Shown piece by piece: positions 9,531 through 18,663 of a stretch of 64,000 nt of DNA. Numbering within the stretch: the stretch's first letter is position 1; each line of letters opens with the position of its first letter. The notes beneath the pieces were generated by a model, which ran no database searches, was not told the origin of the DNA, and saw only the letters and a program-made list of their open reading frames with translations. Position numbers and translations under genes: made by a program. The DNA comes from a virus. The stretch lies in the IMG/VR virus record IMGVR_UViG_3300025030_000876, positions 1-64,000 of that record; one strand, 5' to 3'.

Positions 9531-12500
9531 TAACTGTGTCTCCTAACGTATTTTGCAACTGTGTGTTCTATTTCTTGGCGTAAACCACTAGCATAAGCTT
9601 CTGAAGCAGGGCCATTGATATTTACTGGAACACTAATACTATGCCCACCAGCACCACCAGGATTCACATACTCCGGATGATTTTCTGCAATCTGATAAGT
9701 CTTGCCACTATCTTGCCCAACTCCAAACACAGGCTCGGTAATCCAACCACCATTAGCATACGAGTAATCAAATCCAGCAAGTGCGTCACCAGGAACAGGG
9801 GCAGAGCCTTTCATCGGGTTTCCAGCTAACCCAAACCCACCATTAAACAAGCTAGCCCCAAAATCAAGTATAGACCCACCAACACCACTAAAAGTACCCA
9901 TCAACCCGCCAGCACCATTGGCAAATACATTATTAGCATTCCCGCCAGTGAGCAAATTCATCGCAGTATTAGCCATTGCATCTGCCAGAATTCTATTAAG
10001 CGACTGAGCAAACGCTTTCCAGTAATCCGTAAATGAATCCATCTCCCCTTCAAGCGCATCAAAAAAGAAATCGCTGAAAGAGTCCTTCATTGCAGACGCA
10101 GTATCATTTGCAATAGAAACCCAAATGTCAAAGTACTCAGGAAGCTCAGCAGTGAATTTCAGCAACCCAAACTTAAACCCATTAAGAGGATTCTTTAGTT
10201 GCTTTAGCCTTTCCCCAATCCTGGCAATTGCTGACTCCTGCTCAGCAATCTGGGCAGCAAGATCAGCAGTGTCTTTGGAAGTAGGATTCAACCTACGTTC
10301 AATCTCATATCTCTCATACGCCAACGCAAGTTGCTGTTGCTGAATCAGTAGTTCTTCCTTCAACGCTGCTTTGTTCCCAATCTGGAAAAACTCTTTCTTA
10401 AACTCCAACGCAGCCAGTTTGGTTTGCAGCAATACTTCTTTCTTGGAAATCTCAAGAATCTCTGCTTCTCTGTCTCGTCTAGCAAGCAAGAAAGCAGAAT
10501 ATTTCTTCGCCCAAATTTCAAATTCATTACGCTTAGGACTCCCAACCACCCAAAGTTCCCTAACAACAACCATGAACTTATCAAGGTCTTTCTGGGAATC
10601 AATAAGAGCCTTGTCAAATGCTTCAATACCTTCACTCAACATATCAGCATTAAATTGCTCAAAAGTATCTTTAACTTTATCCAACTTCATTTTCTCAATA
10701 TTATCAACAACACTCTGACCGAACTTATTCAGCAAAGCAGTCCATTCTTCAAATTGCTCTTTGGGCAATCCGAGTTTTAGTGCTTCATTGAGTTCATCAC
10801 CCAAATCAGACATCTTAACAAACTGTTCATATACTTCCTTAGCCACCTCACTCATATTCTGCTTTGCTAAATCATCATACAATCCACGCATCTTATCTCT
10901 AATGGAATCTATTTTAGTACCAAGTTTATCTGCCCCTTTTCCATCAGAACCATCAAAGCTAAACGTCCCAAAGAACTCCATCATACTTTTCTTTATTTCT
11001 TCAGGGCTTAATCCTTTAATATCTTCAAATTTAAATACCTTAGCAAAGTAATCCCCAAGTTCTTTAACAGGATCAGTGAAATATTGAGTAAAATCTAAAG
11101 ACTTACCAATAGCAGCAAAAGACCTCTTAACCGAGCCAGCAGCATGATCTGCGGCTTCATCTAAATCCATACCATAAGCAATTGCCTGGGTAAGTTTTTT
11201 CATATACAACAAAGAACCGCCAGCACCCAACGCCGCAGTGCCAACAGCAATTATTGCCAACGCGCCTTTACTTAACGCTGCTGCGGCCAACGGCCAAGCT
11301 TTAGCAAGACTATACCCAGCAGTAACAATCGTAGCAACACCCCTGCCAAGTGCCCCAATAGTCTTAATAATAGTCCAAGCACCGCTAAGTACAATCAACT
11401 TAGCCATTATCCAAAAAGTAGCCATCAATGCAGTACGAATCAACATCGTTGCAGTCGCTACTTTAAATAATGCAACCGCCAAACTCTTTGCTTGGCCCTC
11501 CCCGGAAGAAAATGAAGCAAAGAAAGTATATGCTTTCTTAGCTAAATCAGCAAACAACCCAACAACATTACGAATCAACTGCCAGGTTCTGTAGAAAGCA
11601 TTATAGAACTTAACCCCAAGAGGAGCCAAAGTTCCGTCGGCTTGAAACAGTTGTTTGTTGAAATTCTTAAGTGTATCCACCCAACCCTGGTAAATCCCAC
11701 TAGCCCTAATCGCCATCATGGAGATTACCGATAACGAGTTCTTCGCAACTCCATACTGACCTTGAATTGTAGTCAATGCCTCAACAATAGCATCTTTGAA
11801 ATCAAACATTCTATCAGTGAGCTTGGACCACATCTCTGTAGTAGACCCACCTTCTTCTCGTATCTTTTTAAGTGTTGCATACAAGTCAGGGATAGCTTTT
11901 TTAATCATCAACATAAACTGGTCAGAGATTCTGGCCGAGCCATTAAATAAAGATTGAATCTCTTGACGAACCTGTTTAGTACTGCTACCGACAGTTGTAG
12001 CGATTTCACGAATTAACGCAAACGTATTGAGCGTTTTTGCAGCATCTTCGGGCTTAACCACTACACCAAACTGGGCAAGCTCCTTAAGCCCACTACCTAT
12101 TTCATCCATCGTAACACCATAAGCTGGCGCCAGACGAATCATTTCTTGCATAGTACCAGCCATGATGCTTTTTAATGCAGTAAACCGCTGCTCAAACCCG
12201 CCCATTCCATCAGACAACAACGCTAACATACCCGCAGTAGTGGCTACTGAGTTCTGATACTCATCAGCAAACTTAGCCCCGCCAGCAAAAGTCCTGCTAA
12301 CATTACCAATTGCCATTTCAACTGCATTAATCGCTCTATAAGCAATCCAGAAACCAATAGCAACTCGACCAAACCTATCCATCCAGTTATTAGTCCACTG
12401 GTGGTTAGTTTTGATGTTGTTAGTAAGCCCATGAACACCAGTAGATAATCTGCCAATCCCTTCTTTGGCTTTGTTAATAGAAGTCCCATCAGCCAACTGC

Positions 12501-13420
12501 TTCTGGAATCTTCCCCACGCAGCGGCAGGGTTCTTCAAATCCGCAACAAACCTACCCCAGCCGCTTTGCAACGATCTTTGCTGTGTTGCAAACAACTCAT
12601 CCCCGGCAGCAACAGCACCCCGGTTACTTGCATTACGCGAAAATGACTGAAACCCAGAGCCATTCGCCGTAGCTCGGAGTCTAGCATCGCGCTGCTCTTG
12701 GACAGCCCTGAGTCTTTCAGCTTTCTGCTGTACTGCAAGCGAGGCTGCTTGCCTAACCGCTTCTTTTGCTCTTGCGTCTGCTTCTTTGCTAAACGCAGCA
12801 AACCTTGAATTACTATTTCTGATTGCTTGGGCAGTCCTAACCCTATCAGCAGCTTGTAGCCTAGCTTCGTTAACAAGAATAAGCTTCCTAGCAGCAAGCT
12901 CCCGATTCCAGGCAGCAAATCTATTACGCATATGCTCTACATTCTGTTGCCAACCATAATACTCGTATTTGTTGTACGCAAGAACAGCACCTGAAGCAGC
13001 TTTCCATTCTTTAGTTAATTGAGTAACATTACCTTTACGATCTAACTTAGGCGTGCCATCTTTTTTCCTCAGTACATCTTGCTGGCCTTGAATAATAGCA
13101 TTCTTAGGTCCATAAGGATTAACCTTCATCCCTGCTTTATAAAGCATCTTCAGTTGTTCAAGCTTAACCACAGTAGTCTGAAGTTCTTTATTAGTCCTAG
13201 CAGAGACTTCCCCAAGATTTCTGGCCCCTTTAACTAAATCCTGGTATACAGGCAATCCATTACGGAGCTTAGTCATGAAAGCATTCTGCGCCCCGGTGTT
13301 TTTCTCAAGCTTAGTAGCCATTGCCCCAATCGCATTATTAGCCTCACGCAATTGGTCAATGGCCTGCTTCAATCCAGCAAGAGTAAATGTCGCCTTAATA
13401 TCACCAAGGTTCAAACTCAT
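9530..13420 (-). CDS. Tape measure protein
   Basis: 1296 residues, the second longest protein in the window. The N-terminal third is helical and rich in Ala, Arg and Gln (coiled-coil-like, about 1-300). A TP901-type tape measure core follows (AIGNVSRTFAGGAKFADEYQ; MTGEI-like SGLKELAQFGVVVKPEDAAK). Hydrophobic segments lie at about 660-760 (ATMLIRTALMATFWIMAKLI; ALAIIAVGTAALGAGGSLLY). The C-terminus holds a Gly/Asn-rich tail and VNPGGAGGHSISVPVNI, typical of phage tape measures. It sets tail length and is ejected during infection. It begins 3 bp after the end of the frameshifted chaperone. Confidence 0.92.
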   Translation of the reverse strand: MSLNLGDIKATFTLAGLKQAIDQLREANNAIGAMATKLEKNTGAQNAFMTKLRNGLPVYQDLVKGARNLGEVSARTNKELQTTVVKLEQLKMLYKAGMKVNPYGPKNAIIQGQQDVLRKKDGTPKLDRKGNVTQLTKEWKAASGAVLAYNKYEYYGWQQNVEHMRNRFAAWNRELAARKLILVNEARLQAADRVRTAQAIRNSNSRFAAFSKEADARAKEAVRQAASLAVQQKAERLRAVQEQRDARLRATANGSGFQSFSRNASNRGAVAAGDELFATQQRSLQSGWGRFVADLKNPAAAWGRFQKQLADGTSINKAKEGIGRLSTGVHGLTNNIKTNHQWTNNWMDRFGRVAIGFWIAYRAINAVEMAIGNVSRTFAGGAKFADEYQNSVATTAGMLALLSDGMGGFEQRFTALKSIMAGTMQEMIRLAPAYGVTMDEIGSGLKELAQFGVVVKPEDAAKTLNTFALIREIATTVGSSTKQVRQEIQSLFNGSARISDQFMLMIKKAIPDLYATLKKIREEGGSTTEMWSKLTDRMFDFKDAIVEALTTIQGQYGVAKNSLSVISMMAIRASGIYQGWVDTLKNFNKQLFQADGTLAPLGVKFYNAFYRTWQLIRNVVGLFADLAKKAYTFFASFSSGEGQAKSLAVALFKVATATMLIRTALMATFWIMAKLIVLSGAWTIIKTIGALGRGVATIVTAGYSLAKAWPLAAAALSKGALAIIAVGTAALGAGGSLLYMKKLTQAIAYGMDLDEAADHAAGSVKRSFAAIGKSLDFTQYFTDPVKELGDYFAKVFKFEDIKGLSPEEIKKSMMEFFGTFSFDGSDGKGADKLGTKIDSIRDKMRGLYDDLAKQNMSEVAKEVYEQFVKMSDLGDELNEALKLGLPKEQFEEWTALLNKFGQSVVDNIEKMKLDKVKDTFEQFNADMLSEGIEAFDKALIDSQKDLDKFMVVVRELWVVGSPKRNEFEIWAKKYSAFLLARRDREAEILEISKKEVLLQTKLAALEFKKEFFQIGNKAALKEELLIQQQQLALAYERYEIERRLNPTSKDTADLAAQIAEQESAIARIGERLKQLKNPLNGFKFGLLKFTAELPEYFDIWVSIANDTASAMKDSFSDFFFDALEGEMDSFTDYWKAFAQSLNRILADAMANTAMNLLTGGNANNVFANGAGGLMGTFSGVGGSILDFGASLFNGGFGLAGNPMKGSAPVPGDALAGFDYSYANGGWITEPVFGVGQDSGKTYQIAENHPEYVNPGGAGGHSISVPVNINGPASEAYASGLRQEIEHTVAKYVRRHS

Positions 13421-13423
13421 ATC

Positions 13424-14001
13424 TTAAATCCCCGCTCTAAGCGCCGCCCAAGTATCATCAATCTGCTTTTGATCTGTAACCTCTGAAACGACAAAATGAG
13501 GCTTAAGCATCTTATCTACATACTCATGTAGCTTCCGCCTATCCTCATCCTTACTAAAATGTACTTCATTTATTAGTCTTGCGAGTAAAGAGTACTTGGA
13601 GGCCCTTTGTCTAAGGGCCTCCTTATACACTATCTGCACTTTCTGTGGTGAGAAAGATAAAACCGATTGTTCGCTGTACTGGCTAAACTCATTTAAAATA
13701 GTATACATCATCATGAGTCTAGTGTCATCAGAAGTAGTTATTTGGCAGCGAACAAACTCTCCAACAAAAAATCCATGACACCTCGCATTTCAACGGAGCC
13801 GATTTTGAAATCATCAGCAACGCCATTACAAATCTCGGCCATCAATTCACGCATAACTTCCGGCCCTGCATTTTCATCGACTTTGGAAAACTTCTCCATC
13901 GTCTCAGGAGCAATCTCACAAACCGTGAACTTCTTGCCATTGGAGAGAGTAATCTCTACTTCTTTAGACTTCAGATAAGCGGAACCGTCAAACACTTTCA
14001 A
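13424..14001 (-). CDS. Tail assembly chaperone fusion gpGT (programmed -1 frameshift)
   Basis: Predicted 192-residue fusion made when ribosomes translating the 14001-13738 frame slip -1 on T TTT TTG (13771-13765) and continue in the frame that ends at 13424. The -1 frame is open across the zero-frame stop. The downstream part has no Shine-Dalgarno before its first ATG (13714), so it is unlikely to be an independent gene. In siphophages such as lambda, gpG and gpGT chaperone tape measure and tail tube assembly. The position between tail tube and tape measure is the canonical one. Confidence 0.8.
13738..14001 (-). CDS. Tail assembly chaperone (gpG-like), zero-frame product
   Basis: 87-residue acidic protein (VEITLSNGKKFTVCEIAPET, ending FLLESLFAAK), located directly after the tail tube gene. 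It is the short, abundant chaperone form made without frameshifting; the zero-frame stop is at 13738. It starts at ATG 14001 after AGGATACTACC. The family is inferred from size, position and the slippery site near its 3' end. Confidence 0.78.
   Translation of the reverse strand: MKVFDGSAYLKSKEVEITLSNGKKFTVCEIAPETMEKFSKVDENAGPEVMRELMAEICNGVADDFKIGSVEMRGVMDFLLESLFAAK
13765..13771 (-). promoter_or_regulatory. Ribosomal slippery heptamer T TTT TTG
   Basis: Read on the minus strand, TTTTTTG lies in the register X XXY YYZ relative to the gpG frame (GAT TTT TTG). A -1 shift places ribosomes in the frame of the downstream open stretch, which has no stop from here to 13424. This matches the conserved tail-chaperone frameshift of siphophages. 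Confidence 0.82.
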
Positions 14002-14024
14002 GGTAGTATCCTTTCTATCCGTTA

Positions 14025-14573
14025 TTAGTTAGTAACACTCGAATCACCAAAGAAATACGTCACAACCTTAGCCGACACACCAGTACTTGCCCAAGAAGCA
14101 GTAACCGTAGTCGGATAACCTTTAAACATAACTTTCAGCACCCGTTGGTTCTCAGCATCAAAACCAAGCTCGACGTTACTAACCGGGGCCGCAGTAGGTA
14201 CATAAATCCAATCTTTAGCATCTGCCGAGACAGCGCCATTAACAAACTTCTTGAGAATCAACTGCTTGCCAGTACCTTTCATCGAAGTACCAACTTTATT
14301 CAGGCCAGCGATAACGCTCGGAGTAGAACCCAGCGCCGTTTGCCCAAGAGCAAACGCCAGGGAACTAAGCCCAACTTCCGCCAGTGCAGTCTCAACTTCT
14401 ACGTTAGTGCCAGTGATAATACTATCTTCCGCAGCAGAACCAAACTGGTCACTTTTGAGATCAACGGTATCATCCGTGATTCTCAGCGTAACCCCACCGT
14501 TAGTTTTACCCAAATCAACTTCGGAGCCAGAAGCACCGAAGAATACTGCACAAGGTCCAAGTTCGAGAGCCAT
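14025..14573 (-). CDS. Major tail tube protein
   Basis: 182 residues, Ala/Val/Thr/Gly-rich. The beta pattern is typical of tail tube subunits (ALELGPCAVFFGASGSEVDL; GGVTLRITDDTV; a C-terminal strand ending AKVVTYFFGD). It lies between the tail terminator and the tail chaperones, as in other siphophages, and has a strong RBS (CGGAGGTAGCTAA). It polymerises into the tail tube around the tape measure. The assignment rests on order, size and composition. Confidence 0.8.
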   Translation of the reverse strand: MALELGPCAVFFGASGSEVDLGKTNGGVTLRITDDTVDLKSDQFGSAAEDSIITGTNVEVETALAEVGLSSLAFALGQTALGSTPSVIAGLNKVGTSMKGTGKQLILKKFVNGAVSADAKDWIYVPTAAPVSNVELGFDAENQRVLKVMFKGYPTTVTASWASTGVSAKVVTYFFGDSSVTN

Positions 14574-14577
14574 TTAG

Positions 14578-14952
14578 CTACCTCCGTTCAACGAACATTG
14601 CCACGTTCGCCATAAATGTGAATTTGTCTTTTTCGTTACGACCAATAAATTGCGGCGTGAGATATGGGATGATGTTAAATACATACCCATATGTAAGAGT
14701 TATTCCATTACTGTAAACAAGTGCTTCGTAAGCTTCCCAACAGTTTGTATCTGCGCTTGTGTAGTCATTCCCGTAAGACATAATCTGAAGCACAGTTCGC
14801 ATCATGTTGGTGTCGTTTTCAACCCCACCGAGACTAGAAACCACAATCCCCGTGAGTTTATCTTCTGGCATAATCCCCAGAAACAAATCTGTTCCAACAG
14901 TCTTTGTCGTATTATCACTCAGGTATTGAACTAAGTCTTTTATGAGTGTCAT
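14578..14952 (-). CDS. Tail terminator/completion protein
   Basis: 124 residues, a mixed alpha/beta small protein (LIKDLVQYLSDNTTKTVGTD at the N-terminus; FMANVAMFVERR at the C-terminus). The short helix followed by strands and its place directly before the tail tube gene fit the tail terminator that caps the tube at the neck. It overlaps the preceding neck gene by 4 bp. Confidence 0.6.
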   Translation of the reverse strand: MTLIKDLVQYLSDNTTKTVGTDLFLGIMPEDKLTGIVVSSLGGVENDTNMMRTVLQIMSYGNDYTSADTNCWEAYEALVYSNGITLTYGYVFNIIPYLTPQFIGRNEKDKFTFMANVAMFVERR

Positions 14953-15452
14953 AGATACTTCCTCAATACCTTAACTGCAATGATATCCGCAGTTGCCATC
15001 TTCGCACTGATGTAATTTGCCCCAGCTAAAGGAGCACTGAATTTCCCAGTCCATTCGTGCATCAATGCTGCCACCGGAGAAGTATAAACAATAGTAATCT
15101 TTCCCCTAGTTGTTCCAAACTCTCCATCAGCATCACCAGTGTCCAAACCTCTTTTCCTTAGTGTACCAAAACTCTTTAAAACCCCTAACTCAGCCCTGCC
15201 TCTTTTACCATACTTAGCATAAGCCCCATTAGGATTTGGGAATGTAGTCATTCCAGCGGTATAACCAACTGGTATAGACCCGATGTAAGCAACACCACTG
15301 TTTCTCAACTGCCCAGTATTCCAAGCAGGTCTAGGAGCTTTATCATGAGTCGCATCCAACAGTTCATTAGCTATCTCAACATCAGCATTAGACAACTGAG
15401 TAACCAGCCTGTCTAATTTAGCTATAACCGCTGCAAACTCATAATTAGCCAT
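14949..15452 (-). CDS. Neck/tail completion protein (HK97 gp10-like)
   Basis: 167 residues from the ATG at 15452, which overlaps the previous gene end by 8 bp; the longer frame upstream lies inside that gene. It begins with a helix (FAAVIAKLDRLVTQLSNADV), then KAPRPAWNTGQLRNSG, the ‘D..P..TG.L..S’ pattern of the HK97 gp10/minor capsid C family. It ends with a strand region (VAALMHEWTGKFSAPLAG). It probably joins the tail to the head connector. Confidence 0.68.
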   Translation of the reverse strand: MANYEFAAVIAKLDRLVTQLSNADVEIANELLDATHDKAPRPAWNTGQLRNSGVAYIGSIPVGYTAGMTTFPNPNGAYAKYGKRGRAELGVLKSFGTLRKRGLDTGDADGEFGTTRGKITIVYTSPVAALMHEWTGKFSAPLAGANYISAKMATADIIAVKVLRKYL

Positions 15453-15741
15453 AAATAATTTCCCAATGGTGGAATACACCTTCTCCGTCGTAGCCTTTAA
15501 GCAACTTAGAGATAATATACTCCACCCCATCAATCAACAACCCATCACCTTCTTTAAACTCCAAACATTCAGTAGTAAAAATAACCCCAATTCCAATCAC
15601 CACTGTCTGATTCTTTTTGATGCCATACTTTGTATCAAGCTCAATCAAACAATCAAACTCATCTTCAGTTGATGCGGAGATAGTCCCAAACGCATCTTTA
15701 GTATACTTAACCAACGTAGCTTTGTGCGGCTGATTAAACAT
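15445..15741 (-). CDS. Head closure (stopper) protein
   Basis: 98 residues, a small beta barrel-like protein (HKATLVKYTKDAFGTISAST; VEYIISKLLKGYDGEGVFHH), the usual size and layout of head-completion stoppers. It starts exactly at the stop of the adaptor gene (1-bp overlap). The role, sealing the portal channel after packaging, is inferred from position and fold-like pattern. Confidence 0.55.
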   Translation of the reverse strand: MFNQPHKATLVKYTKDAFGTISASTEDEFDCLIELDTKYGIKKNQTVVIGIGVIFTTECLEFKEGDGLLIDGVEYIISKLLKGYDGEGVFHHWEIIYG

Positions 15742-16043
15742 TAGATATCTCCATTAAACTTAGCATCTTCAGTCACAAAAACATCATCAACTGCAAGATT
15801 ACTTGACTTTGCAACATAATTACAAATCTCTTGCCTTATACTCTTCGGGTCAATCCATTCTTCATACCTGCCAATCTTATAACGGATTTTCCCTCGGTAT
15901 TTGCGGAGGACCATTCTAAGTACCTCTGCACAAACCAAGTTAATATCCACTACGCCAACTTTATTGATGGCGTAGTGGATATCCGTATCAGAAATGACAG
16001 ATGCCGGGAGTTGTAATTCACTCCGAATATCAGCAACGTCCAC
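15741..16043 (-). CDS. Head-tail adaptor/connector protein
   Basis: 100 residues, mainly helical (MDVADIRSELQLPASVISDT..YAINKVGVVDINLVCAEVLR), with the layout of gp6/gp15-type adaptors that bind below the portal. The start is a GTG at 16043 preceded by AAGAGG. It follows the major capsid gene by about 10 bp. The assignment comes from gene order plus helical pattern. Confidence 0.6.
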   Translation of the reverse strand: MDVADIRSELQLPASVISDTDIHYAINKVGVVDINLVCAEVLRMVLRKYRGKIRYKIGRYEEWIDPKSIRQEICNYVAKSSNLAVDDVFVTEDAKFNGDI

Positions 16044-16053
16044 GTTAAACCTC

Positions 16054-16983
16054 TTAGGTCAGAGGAGCATCCTGGAACACACCAAGGTCAGCAGCAACTT
16101 TCTTCATTTGGTGGTAATAATGAACCTCAACACAAGTAGCCGAAGCAGGTTCTTTGTCAAAGTTACGCACACCATAACCGCTCTGGCCGTAACCACTCCA
16201 ACCGAAGTTGTAACCAGCACTCGGCTCTTCCAGCGACGGGGAGCCAGTACAATGCAGCAGAAGGAAGTCATCGCCAGCAATGTACTTCTGGGAAGCAGTA
16301 GCCCCAAACGCAGCAGAGTCATACACTGCGCTCATAACGATGATACGGTCAACTTCAAGAATACTAGCAAGGAGTTCCTTGTTAATATTCGCAGCCGAGG
16401 TATACTTCACCTGGTCTTTGACTTCTGCATGACGCTTCAGAACATCATAAACCTTCTCACTCATAACCGCAGTGTTACCAGTCATGCCAGTAAGGATACG
16501 CATACTGCGTTTGTAACCATCAATATCCAGCAGCGGGGTACTATTAGCCGCATCCCACTTGGTCGAAGGCGCATTAGGGTCAGAACCCCAAACAGTAGTT
16601 TTCATGAAACGACTAACAAAATCCACCTCATCAAAAATAGCAATCTTCTGAGTAACACGCCGAGTAGCAGACTTCAGAGGATTCAGCGGAGAAGGGTCGT
16701 TCTTGATATATTCCCAAGGAACGTCTTCATGGTAAGAGATATCTTCGCACTCATAGGTATCAAACCCGCGAGCATGACCACCACCAGCAGATTCAGTACC
16801 AGGCTTACGTTTAGCAGCCTCATTTTTCATCCAGTAGCTTTTGTCATAGGTAGGAAATTCCCCAGCAAGAGTAACAACCGGGCAAGCAGGGAAAATCTTG
16901 CTCGCCTGAAAGTTAGCCGGGTCTTGGATATACTTCACTCCAACCTTAGTCAGAGTATCGGTTACTTGCGCTTGCATGGGCAT
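16054..16983 (-). CDS. Major capsid protein
   Basis: 309 residues. It follows the scaffold and decoration genes and has a very strong RBS (CGGAGGTAATTAGACC then ATG). Features typical of HK97-fold capsids of this class include an N-terminal arm (KVGVKYIQDPANFQASKIFP), AAKRKPGTESAGGGHARGFD, and a C-terminal segment rich in Gly/Tyr (YNFGWSGYGQSGYGVRNF). ATG codons at residues 1 and 3 are both usable. Codon choice is biased to common codons, fitting high expression. Confidence 0.88.
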   Translation of the reverse strand: MPMQAQVTDTLTKVGVKYIQDPANFQASKIFPACPVVTLAGEFPTYDKSYWMKNEAAKRKPGTESAGGGHARGFDTYECEDISYHEDVPWEYIKNDPSPLNPLKSATRRVTQKIAIFDEVDFVSRFMKTTVWGSDPNAPSTKWDAANSTPLLDIDGYKRSMRILTGMTGNTAVMSEKVYDVLKRHAEVKDQVKYTSAANINKELLASILEVDRIIVMSAVYDSAAFGATASQKYIAGDDFLLLHCTGSPSLEEPSAGYNFGWSGYGQSGYGVRNFDKEPASATCVEVHYYHQMKKVAADLGVFQDAPLT

Positions 16984-16999
16984 GGTCTAATTACCTCCG

Positions 17000-17332
17000 T
17001 TAGATGATCTTGCAATCAATGAGTTCGCCGGGATTTCCTGCACCAAGAGCAAGAGCACCAGCAAGATGAATGTTAGTAGAATCCCCAACATCAGCAGTAC
17101 CGATCGAAGAAGGAATCAGAACAGCACCTTTGGCGATAGTAACCTGGGCCTTCACCAGAGCCATACCACAAATCTGAACCTGGCCCAGAGTCTCAGTAGC
17201 CCCAGTCGGCTCGTACAACACGCCCATAGGTTTCACAGTAGCCGAAACCGTGCCAAAAGAACTAATGAACAGTCCACGGCCAGTAGAAGCCGGAACAGTC
17301 ATCGAAATAAGCACCTTACCTTGATCTGCCAT
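17000..17332 (-). CDS. Head decoration (capsid cement) protein
   Basis: 110 residues rich in Gly, Ala, Val and Thr. It resembles the DUF2190/lambda gpD type of capsid-stabilising protein (GRGLFISSFGTVSATVKPMG; VTIAKGAVLIPSSIGTADVG; a C-terminal ALALGAGNPGELIDCKII). It is encoded between the protease/scaffold and the major capsid genes, the usual place, with an excellent RBS (CGGAGGTAAATAACA). Confidence 0.75.
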   Translation of the reverse strand: MADQGKVLISMTVPASTGRGLFISSFGTVSATVKPMGVLYEPTGATETLGQVQICGMALVKAQVTIAKGAVLIPSSIGTADVGDSTNIHLAGALALGAGNPGELIDCKII

Positions 17333-17334
17333 TG

Positions 17335-17805
17335 TTATTTACCTCCGAGTTTCTTAAAGAGTTCAGGAAATTCCGCAGCAGCTTTATCCGTAGCTTCTTC
17401 TACATCTTCGAGATTATCCCGTTTGGAAATAAGAGCAACAGCGGCGTCGATAGTAGTAGGAGCCGCTGCATCTTCTTTCTTACCGTCAACTTCGCCAGTT
17501 TCAATAGTCAGTTTACTAGCAAGTTCTTTAACCTTAGCTGCCGAAGCATCAAGGGTCGCAACCACAACACCAAACGCTTTCTCATCAAGCGCCATACCAA
17601 GAGCAACCAACTCCGCATTCTCTTCGTTCTTCGAGGCTTTCAACGCACCAATAACCGCTTCTTTCTTCTTCTCCGCAGCAATCTCATCTTCCCGCTTAGC
17701 AAGTTTCGCCAGAGCATCAGCAGCATCAGTCTGGGCTTTAACCAACTGCGCCTGGAGCTCTGCGAACTGCTCAGCACTAATAGTAGCGCCTTTCTCTTCA
17801 GCCAT
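17335..17805 (-). CDS. Scaffolding protein from internal in-frame start
   Basis: A nested 156-residue product (MAEEKGATISAEQF...) starting at codon 287 of the protease frame. The internal ATG has a near-perfect Shine-Dalgarno, CGGAGGTAAAAAACAA, of the same form as those of the capsid and decoration genes. The product is a helical Ala/Glu/Lys-rich protein, as expected for a scaffold that is removed before packaging. Confidence 0.72.
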   Translation of the reverse strand: MAEEKGATISAEQFAELQAQLVKAQTDAADALAKLAKREDEIAAEKKKEAVIGALKASKNEENAELVALGMALDEKAFGVVVATLDASAAKVKELASKLTIETGEVDGKKEDAAAPTTIDAAVALISKRDNLEDVEEATDKAAAEFPELFKKLGGK

Positions 17806-18663
17806 TTGTTTTTTACCTCCGTCTTGTAGTTTCTTGGATTCAATCAACCCAAGGAGAATATCCGTTGCTACTTCGATGCCACCAACAGCATCAACCAAGC
17901 CAATTTGTTTTGCTTGCTCTCCGATAAAAACTTTCCCATCAGCCATCTTCAAAGCATCAGAGACTTCGATACTTCTATTCGCAGCCACATCATTAACAAA
18001 CAAGGTGTAATAAGCATCTACCTTTTCTTGTAAGTAGGCTTTGCTATCTTCCGTAAGAGGTTCGTTAGAGTTACCATAAGCTTTGTACTTACCAGCAAAG
18101 ACATGAGTAACTTTAACTCCAACTTGCTCTTCCGCTTTAGACCAGTCCTCGTGGCTCATGATAACACCAATCGAGCCAACTTGTGCGGTGTCATAAGCTA
18201 CTATCTTCGACGCTGCACAACCAATCCAGTAAGCCGCTGAGGCCATTGTTCCATTTGCATAACTAACAATCGGCTTCTGTTTGTTTGCATCAGCAATAAA
18301 ACTTGCAAGTTCCTTAGTCCCAGCAACCGTTCCGCCAGGAGAGTCTACATCTAATATAATACCATCAACACTAGAATCCTCAAGTGCATTTTTAACGTCA
18401 TTAGCAATATCAACCGTAGTCCTTGCACCACTCAGAGCCGCAAGTCCATAGTTTTTCTTCTTGATAGTTCCTTGCACCGGAATCACTGCAAGGTTATGGT
18501 GTTGAGGATGCCTTGCAAACTTGGGTTCATCCTCTTGCCCAAGTACTACATTCCGGCCCGCCATGTGGTCAGCAACAATACTTTTAATAACCTCCAACGA
18601 TTCAGGAACAATCGCCCAAGGTTGAGACTCAATAAACTTAACTATCGCCCTATCTTTAATCAT
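17335..18663 (-). CDS. S49-family head maturation protease with C-terminal scaffold domain
   Basis: 442 residues. The N-terminal 280 are a ClpP/crotonase-fold S49 peptidase: oxyanion loop SPGG (about 108-111), catalytic Ser142 in TMASAAYWIG, and Lys192/194 in AGKYKAYGN as the likely base. The C-terminal 155 residues are an Ala/Glu/Lys-rich coiled coil that serves as capsid scaffold. The same C-terminal frame can be translated separately from an internal start at 17805, as lambda does with C and Nu3. The protease matures the prohead and then degrades the scaffold. It overlaps the portal gene by 8 bp. Confidence 0.85.
   Translation of the reverse strand: MIKDRAIVKFIESQPWAIVPESLEVIKSIVADHMAGRNVVLGQEDEPKFARHPQHHNLAVIPVQGTIKKKNYGLAALSGARTTVDIANDVKNALEDSSVDGIILDVDSPGGTVAGTKELASFIADANKQKPIVSYANGTMASAAYWIGCAASKIVAYDTAQVGSIGVIMSHEDWSKAEEQVGVKVTHVFAGKYKAYGNSNEPLTEDSKAYLQEKVDAYYTLFVNDVAANRSIEVSDALKMADGKVFIGEQAKQIGLVDAVGGIEVATDILLGLIESKKLQDGGKKQMAEEKGATISAEQFAELQAQLVKAQTDAADALAKLAKREDEIAAEKKKEAVIGALKASKNEENAELVALGMALDEKAFGVVVATLDASAAKVKELASKLTIETGEVDGKKEDAAAPTTIDAAVALISKRDNLEDVEEATDKAAAEFPELFKKLGGK

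Noticed and set aside
15994-17007. Long rightward open frame opposite the major capsid gene
   Set aside because: It is antisense to a well-supported capsid gene, has no suitable RBS, and its composition (Ser/Arg/Thr-rich) is that of a mirror frame.
17066-18010. Rightward open frame of 314 codons opposite the protease/scaffold gene
   Set aside because: Low-complexity Ser/Ala-rich mirror of the Ala/Glu/Lys-rich scaffold coding strand.
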